Position numbers and translations under genes: made by a program
NCBI RefSeq assembly: GCF_009707705.1
Contig: NZ_WLYX01000001.1
Span: forward strand, 1,054,001-1,118,000
DNA from: Paludibacterium denitrificans
GTDB taxonomy: Bacteria; Pseudomonadota; Gammaproteobacteria; Burkholderiales; Chromobacteriaceae
DNA: 64,000 nucleotides
Direction: 5' to 3'
Shown: one piece after another, positions 52,538 to 64,000 of the stretch
Numbering within the stretch: the stretch's first letter is position 1
How the letters are laid out: each line of letters begins with the position of its first letter
The notes under the pieces: generated by a model
Told to the model about the DNA's origin: nothing
Databases searched by the model: none
What the model saw: only the letters and a program-made list of their open reading frames with translations

Positions 52538-52909
52538 TTACTTAGGACGCTTAGCACCGTATTTGGAGCGAGACTGCTTACGGTCTTTAACACCGGCGGT
52601 ATCCAGCGAGCCGCGAACGGTGTGGTAACGTACACCAGGCAAGTCTTTTACACGACCGCCACGGAGCAGCACTACGGAGTGTTCCTGCAGGTTGTGGCCT
52701 TCACCACCGATGTAGGAAATCACTTCGAAACCGTTGGTCAGACGAACCTTGCACACTTTACGCAATGCGGAGTTCGGCTTTTTCGGGGTAGTGGTGTAAA
52801 CACGGGTGCACACACCACGCTTCTGCGGGCAAGCTTCCAGCGCAGGCACCTTGCTCTTCACGGTCAGAGCCGTACGGCCCTTGCGCACGAGTTGGTTAAT
52901 GGTTGGCAT
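52538..52909 (-). CDS. rpsL: 30S ribosomal protein S12
   Basis: A 123-residue protein with [20 protein letters not shown]; Lys at the residue where streptomycin-resistance changes occur is present in KPNS, so the strain reads as the sensitive type at this site. First gene of the str unit. Confidence 0.98.
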   Translation of the reverse strand: MPTINQLVRKGRTALTVKSKVPALEACPQKRGVCTRVYTTTPKKPNSALRKVCKVRLTNGFEVISYIGGEGHNLQEHSVVLLRGGRVKDLPGVRYHTVRGSLDTAGVKDRKQSRSKYGAKRPK

Positions 52910-52968
52910 TACTATCAGTTCCTAGTTGAGTCTCTAACAGCGGCAACATGCCGCCAGAAAGACGGAGG

Positions 52969-52998
52969 ATTATATTTTAGTCAACATGTTACCGTCAA
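52969..52998 (-). promoter_or_regulatory. Sigma-70 promoter of the str operon
   Basis: TTGACG (52993-52998) and TATAAT (52969-52974) are 18 bp apart, about 60 bp upstream of rpsL and directly after the rpoC terminator. The leader contains a GC-rich stem near 52935-52955. Confidence 0.7.
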
Positions 52999-53007
52999 TA
53001 AAAAGCA

Positions 53008-53042
53008 CGCCGCCCTCAACGTTAACCGTTGAAAGGGCGGCG
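53008..53042 (-). terminator. Rho-independent terminator after rpoC
   Basis: Arms CGCCGCCCTCAACG and CGTTGA-AA-GGGCGGCG form a strong stem with a small bulge. T-runs follow on both sides, so it can work in either direction. It lies about 35 bp past the rpoC stop and ends the rpoBC transcript. Confidence 0.85.
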
Positions 53043-53075
53043 TTTTTTTAACACTTTAGCCTACAGCGGCAGTGT

Positions 53076-57274
<4,199 letters not shown>

Positions 57275-57331
57275 TGCGTCTCCAGTCAGGAGACCGCTTC
57301 TCGGTCAAGGTTGGCCGAAAAGCGGTGGGTC

Positions 57332-61513
<4,182 letters not shown>

Positions 61514-61620
61514 AGAGTCTCCATCGAGGTGTGGTGGCGCAAGAAACCAAAAGTCAGCAGCCACGCTCAATAATTGCTGGCTTTTACCTTCTTCGTTTCG
61601 GCCAACCACAAGCGCAATAA

Positions 61621-61644
61621 GGCTGGCGGATTTCTCCGCCAGCC
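61621..61644 (-). terminator. Hairpin in the rplL-rpoB gap (attenuator or processing site)
   Basis: GGCTGGCGGA and TCCGCCAGCC are perfect 10-bp arms around TTTC, 23 bp after rplL. No long T-run follows. In other bacteria this gap carries a partial terminator that sets the ribosome-to-polymerase ratio. Confidence 0.6.
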
Positions 61645-61667
61645 TCACCATCTTCTTTTATAGAAGA

Positions 61668-62039
61668 TTATTTGATTTCAGCCTTGGCACCGGCGTCAGT
61701 CAGTTGCTTCAGAATATCTTCGGCTTCAGCCTTGGCTACGCCTTCCTTGACAGTCTTAGGAGCGCCGTCTACCAGATCCTTGGCTTCTTTCAGGCCCAGA
61801 CCGGTAATAGCACGAACAACCTTGATCACGTTAACTTTCTGATCGCCAGCAGCGTTCAGAACAACGTCAAACTCGGTCTTTTCTTCAGCAGCAGCAGCGC
61901 CACCAGCAGCCGGGCCAGCAACGGCAACAGCAGCAGCGGAAACGCCGAACTTTTCTTCGAACGCCTTAACAAGGTCGTTCAGTTCCATAACGGTCAGACC
62001 AGCAACGGCCTCGAGGATGTCTTCTTTGGTGATTGCCAT
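61668..62039 (-). CDS. rplL: 50S ribosomal protein L7/L12
   Basis: A 123-residue stalk protein: [20 protein letters not shown] start, Ala-rich hinge, and [20 protein letters not shown] in the C-terminal factor-binding domain. Intact. Confidence 0.97.
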   Translation of the reverse strand: MAITKEDILEAVAGLTVMELNDLVKAFEEKFGVSAAAVAVAGPAAGGAAAAEEKTEFDVVLNAAGDQKVNVIKVVRAITGLGLKEAKDLVDGAPKTVKEGVAKAEAEDILKQLTDAGAKAEIK

Positions 62040-62075
62040 GTGAAAATCTCCTGAATTCTATAAGAATCAAATAAG

Positions 62076-62569
62076 TTAAGCGGCTTCGGCTTGTTTCTCT
62101 GCGAGTGCGGCCGGGGCGCGGGCAAAGCCAGCCACCGGAGCCTGCATAACGTAGAGAAGCTTGGACAGCAGTTCTTCGCGGCTCGGGATGGAAGCCAGCT
62201 CAGCAACCTGAGCAGCAGTCAACACCGGCCGTTATAGGAACCACCTTTGACGATGATCTTATCGTCAGCCTTGGCAAATTGATGCAGCACCTTGGCAGCA
62301 GCAACCGGATCGGCGGAAATACCGTAAACGAGGGGGCCAACCATTTGGTCAGCCAGACCTTCGAATGCAGTACCAGCCACGGCGCGACGTACCAGCGTGT
62401 TCTTCAGAACGCGCAGATACACACCGTTCTCACGTGCTTGCGCACGGAGTTTGGTCATGCTGCTTACCTCGATGCCCCGATATTCAGCGATTACGAGCGT
62501 TTGGGCATCTACCAATTGGGCAGATACTTCGGCTACGACCGCCTTTTTATCTTCGATATTGAGACTCAA
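62076..62569 (-). CDS. rplJ: 50S ribosomal protein L10 (one frameshift)
   Basis: [20 protein letters not shown] starts the protein. The frame breaks at 62225-62228 (CCGG for a CCNGG in GGSYNGQVLTAAQ). The rest ([20 protein letters not shown], ending EKQAEAA) is in the second frame to 62076. Repaired length is 164 residues. L10 anchors L7/L12 and, in other bacteria, represses its own operon. Confidence 0.95.
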
Positions 62570-62658
62570 GGTCTATCTCCTAGACTGAAATGAAACGGAA
62601 AATCCGTTTCGCTTAGCAGCGGCGACCTTTTCAGGAGACATCATAAAGAGAGGGAATC

Positions 62659-62733
<75 letters not shown>

Positions 62734-62829
62734 CCTGAAAATCTTCAGAAGCCTACTTTCGGGTACACCATCTGCGTAGGATGCTGAATTCAGCGATTAA
62801 GCCTTGCGGCACCTACGGTCTTTGACAAT

Positions 62830-62852
62830 CTGGTGGGCACAAAGCCCACCAG
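62830..62852 (-). promoter_or_regulatory. Hairpin in the rplA-rplJ spacer
   Basis: CTGGTGGGC and GCCCACCAG are perfect 9-bp arms around ACAAA, 46 bp past the rplA stop. The 328-bp spacer also holds the tRNA and the rplJ leader. It may be a processing or attenuation site; no T-run is present. Confidence 0.45.
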
Positions 62853-62897
62853 CCCAAAGCCTTTGGCAGGATTCAACCCGCCAGACCACACGTCAAA

Positions 62898-63589
62898 TCA
62901 AGCAACGGTGGTGGTATCGATGCGAACGCCTACACCCATGGTGCTGGATACAGCGATCTTTTTCAGGTACTGGCCCTTGGATGCAACCGGCTTGGCTTTT
63001 ACCAAAGCATCAACCAGTGCAGTCAGGTTTTCACGCAGCGCTTCGGCTTCGAAAGAAGCACGACCGATCGTGGCATGAACGATACCAGCCTTGTCAGTAC
63101 GGTACTGCACCTGACCAGCCTTGGCGTTTTTCACAGCCTCAGCCACGTTCGGGGTTACAGTACCAACTTTCGGGTTCGGCATCAGGCCACGCGGACCAAG
63201 AATCTGACCCAGTTGACCAACAACACGCATCGCATCCGGAGAAGCGATTACCACGTCGAAGTTCAGGTTACCGGCCTTGACTTCAGCAGCCGGTCGTCGA
63301 AACCGACAACATCAGCGCCAGCAGCCTTGGCAGCTTCAGCATTTGCACCTTGTGCAAATACGGCAACACGTACCGACTTGCCAGTACCACGCGGCAACAC
63401 TACGGAACCACGTACAACCTGGTCGGATTTACGCGGATCCACACCCAGATTAACAGCCACGTCAACGGACTCGTCAAACTTGGCGGTAGCAGCACCTTTT
63501 ACCAGCGCCAGAGCTTCATCCACAGCGTACAGCTTGTTGCTGTCAACCGAAGCCTTCAGCGCTTTGATACGTTTGGAAACCTTAGCCAT
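62898..63589 (-). CDS. rplA: 50S ribosomal protein L1 (one frameshift)
   Basis: [20 protein letters not shown] starts the protein. A break at about 63290 (CCGG for CCTGG in [17 protein letters not shown]) shifts the frame. The rest ([40 protein letters not shown]) is intact. Repaired length is 230 residues. Confidence 0.96.
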
Positions 63590-64000
63590 TTACACGCCCT
63601 CCACATCAAGACCCATGGAGCGGGCAGAACCGGCGATGGTACGTACCGCTGCATCCAGATCAGCAGCCGTCAGATCGGGCTGCTTGGTCTTGGCAATCTC
63701 TTCCAGCTGGGCACGGGTAACCTTGCCCACTTTCTGAGTATTGGCACGCGGGCTACCGCTCTTGATCCCAGCAGCCTTCTTCAACAGAATGGATGCTTAA
63801 GCGGGGTCTTCATCACAAAAGTGAAGGACTTGTCCGCATAAGCAGTAATCACAACAGGAATCGGCAGGCCCGGCTCAACACCTTGAGTCTGAGCGTTGAA
63901 CGCCTTGCAGAATTCCATGATATTCAGACCACGCTGACCAAGAGCCGGACCGATCGGGGGAGATGGGTTAGCCTTACCAGCGGGCACTTGCAGCTTGATA
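63590..64000 (-). CDS. rplK: 50S ribosomal protein L11, N-terminus beyond window (one frameshift)
   Basis: The visible part reads [20 protein letters not shown] and [21 protein letters not shown] break at 63795-63802 shows GCTTAAGC where GCCGGC encodes Pro-Ala in [15 protein letters not shown]. The C-terminal RNA-binding domain ([20 protein letters not shown]) ends at 63590, followed at once by rplA. Confidence 0.95.

Overview
The window looks like a chromosomal segment of a betaproteobacterium, most likely order Neisseriales (Neisseriaceae/Chromobacteriaceae side). The ribosomal and RNA polymerase proteins read like Neisseria and Chromobacterium homologues: a reconstructed RpoB of 1392 residues, an alpha C-terminus ending in GLEKP, and a contiguous rplKAJL-rpoBC-str-S10-spc-alpha block. 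A repeated 10-mer, GTTGGCCGAA, behaves like a DNA uptake sequence. Genus and family are inferences.

Layout. Bases 1-11337 (minus strand) are the tail of a second, lateral-type (Flag-2) flagellar system: fliEFGHIJ, then fliD-fliS-fliT-like-fliK-fliL-fliA-motA-motB, the order of lafBCDEFSTU. A gene-poor divergent region (11338-11863) separates it from plus-strand fliMNPQR-flhB-flhA (11864-18117). A possible FliK-type gene and a flagellin (minus strand) end this block. Bases 20292-23132 hold a Tat-exported dienelactone-hydrolase-like gene, a NYN/OST-HTH RNA-binding gene and a small secreted protein. Bases 23178-28387 are the conserved miaB-phoH-ybeY-corC-lnt run. Then come a Cache-type chemoreceptor, an mmsA/omega-aminotransferase pair with a perfect palindrome upstream, and a MOSC-like protein lacking its cysteine. 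From 34668 to 64000, all on the minus strand, lies the transcription/translation block from rplK down to rplQ, with one tRNA-Thr between rplA and rplJ.

Two signals run through the whole window. First, GTTGGCCGAA occurs 29 times exactly on the two strands (about 0.1 expected), ten times as AGGTTGGCCGAA, and as perfect inverted pairs in the miaB-phoH and fusA-tuf gaps; this is a DUS-like repeat that matches none of the dialects I know. Second, more than 45 frame breaks, many in essential genes, are not random. Nearly all fall where the protein requires GCCGGC (now GCTTAAGC, GCCTAAGC, GCTAAGC and relatives, or a 4-base loss) or CCWGG (a 1-base indel). Undoing these edits restores whole-codon lengths for the affected genes. 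I read this as a sequence-motif-linked error, most simply base calling over methylated motifs, so broken genes are annotated at their reconstructed extents. No CRISPR array, insertion sequence or prophage was seen.
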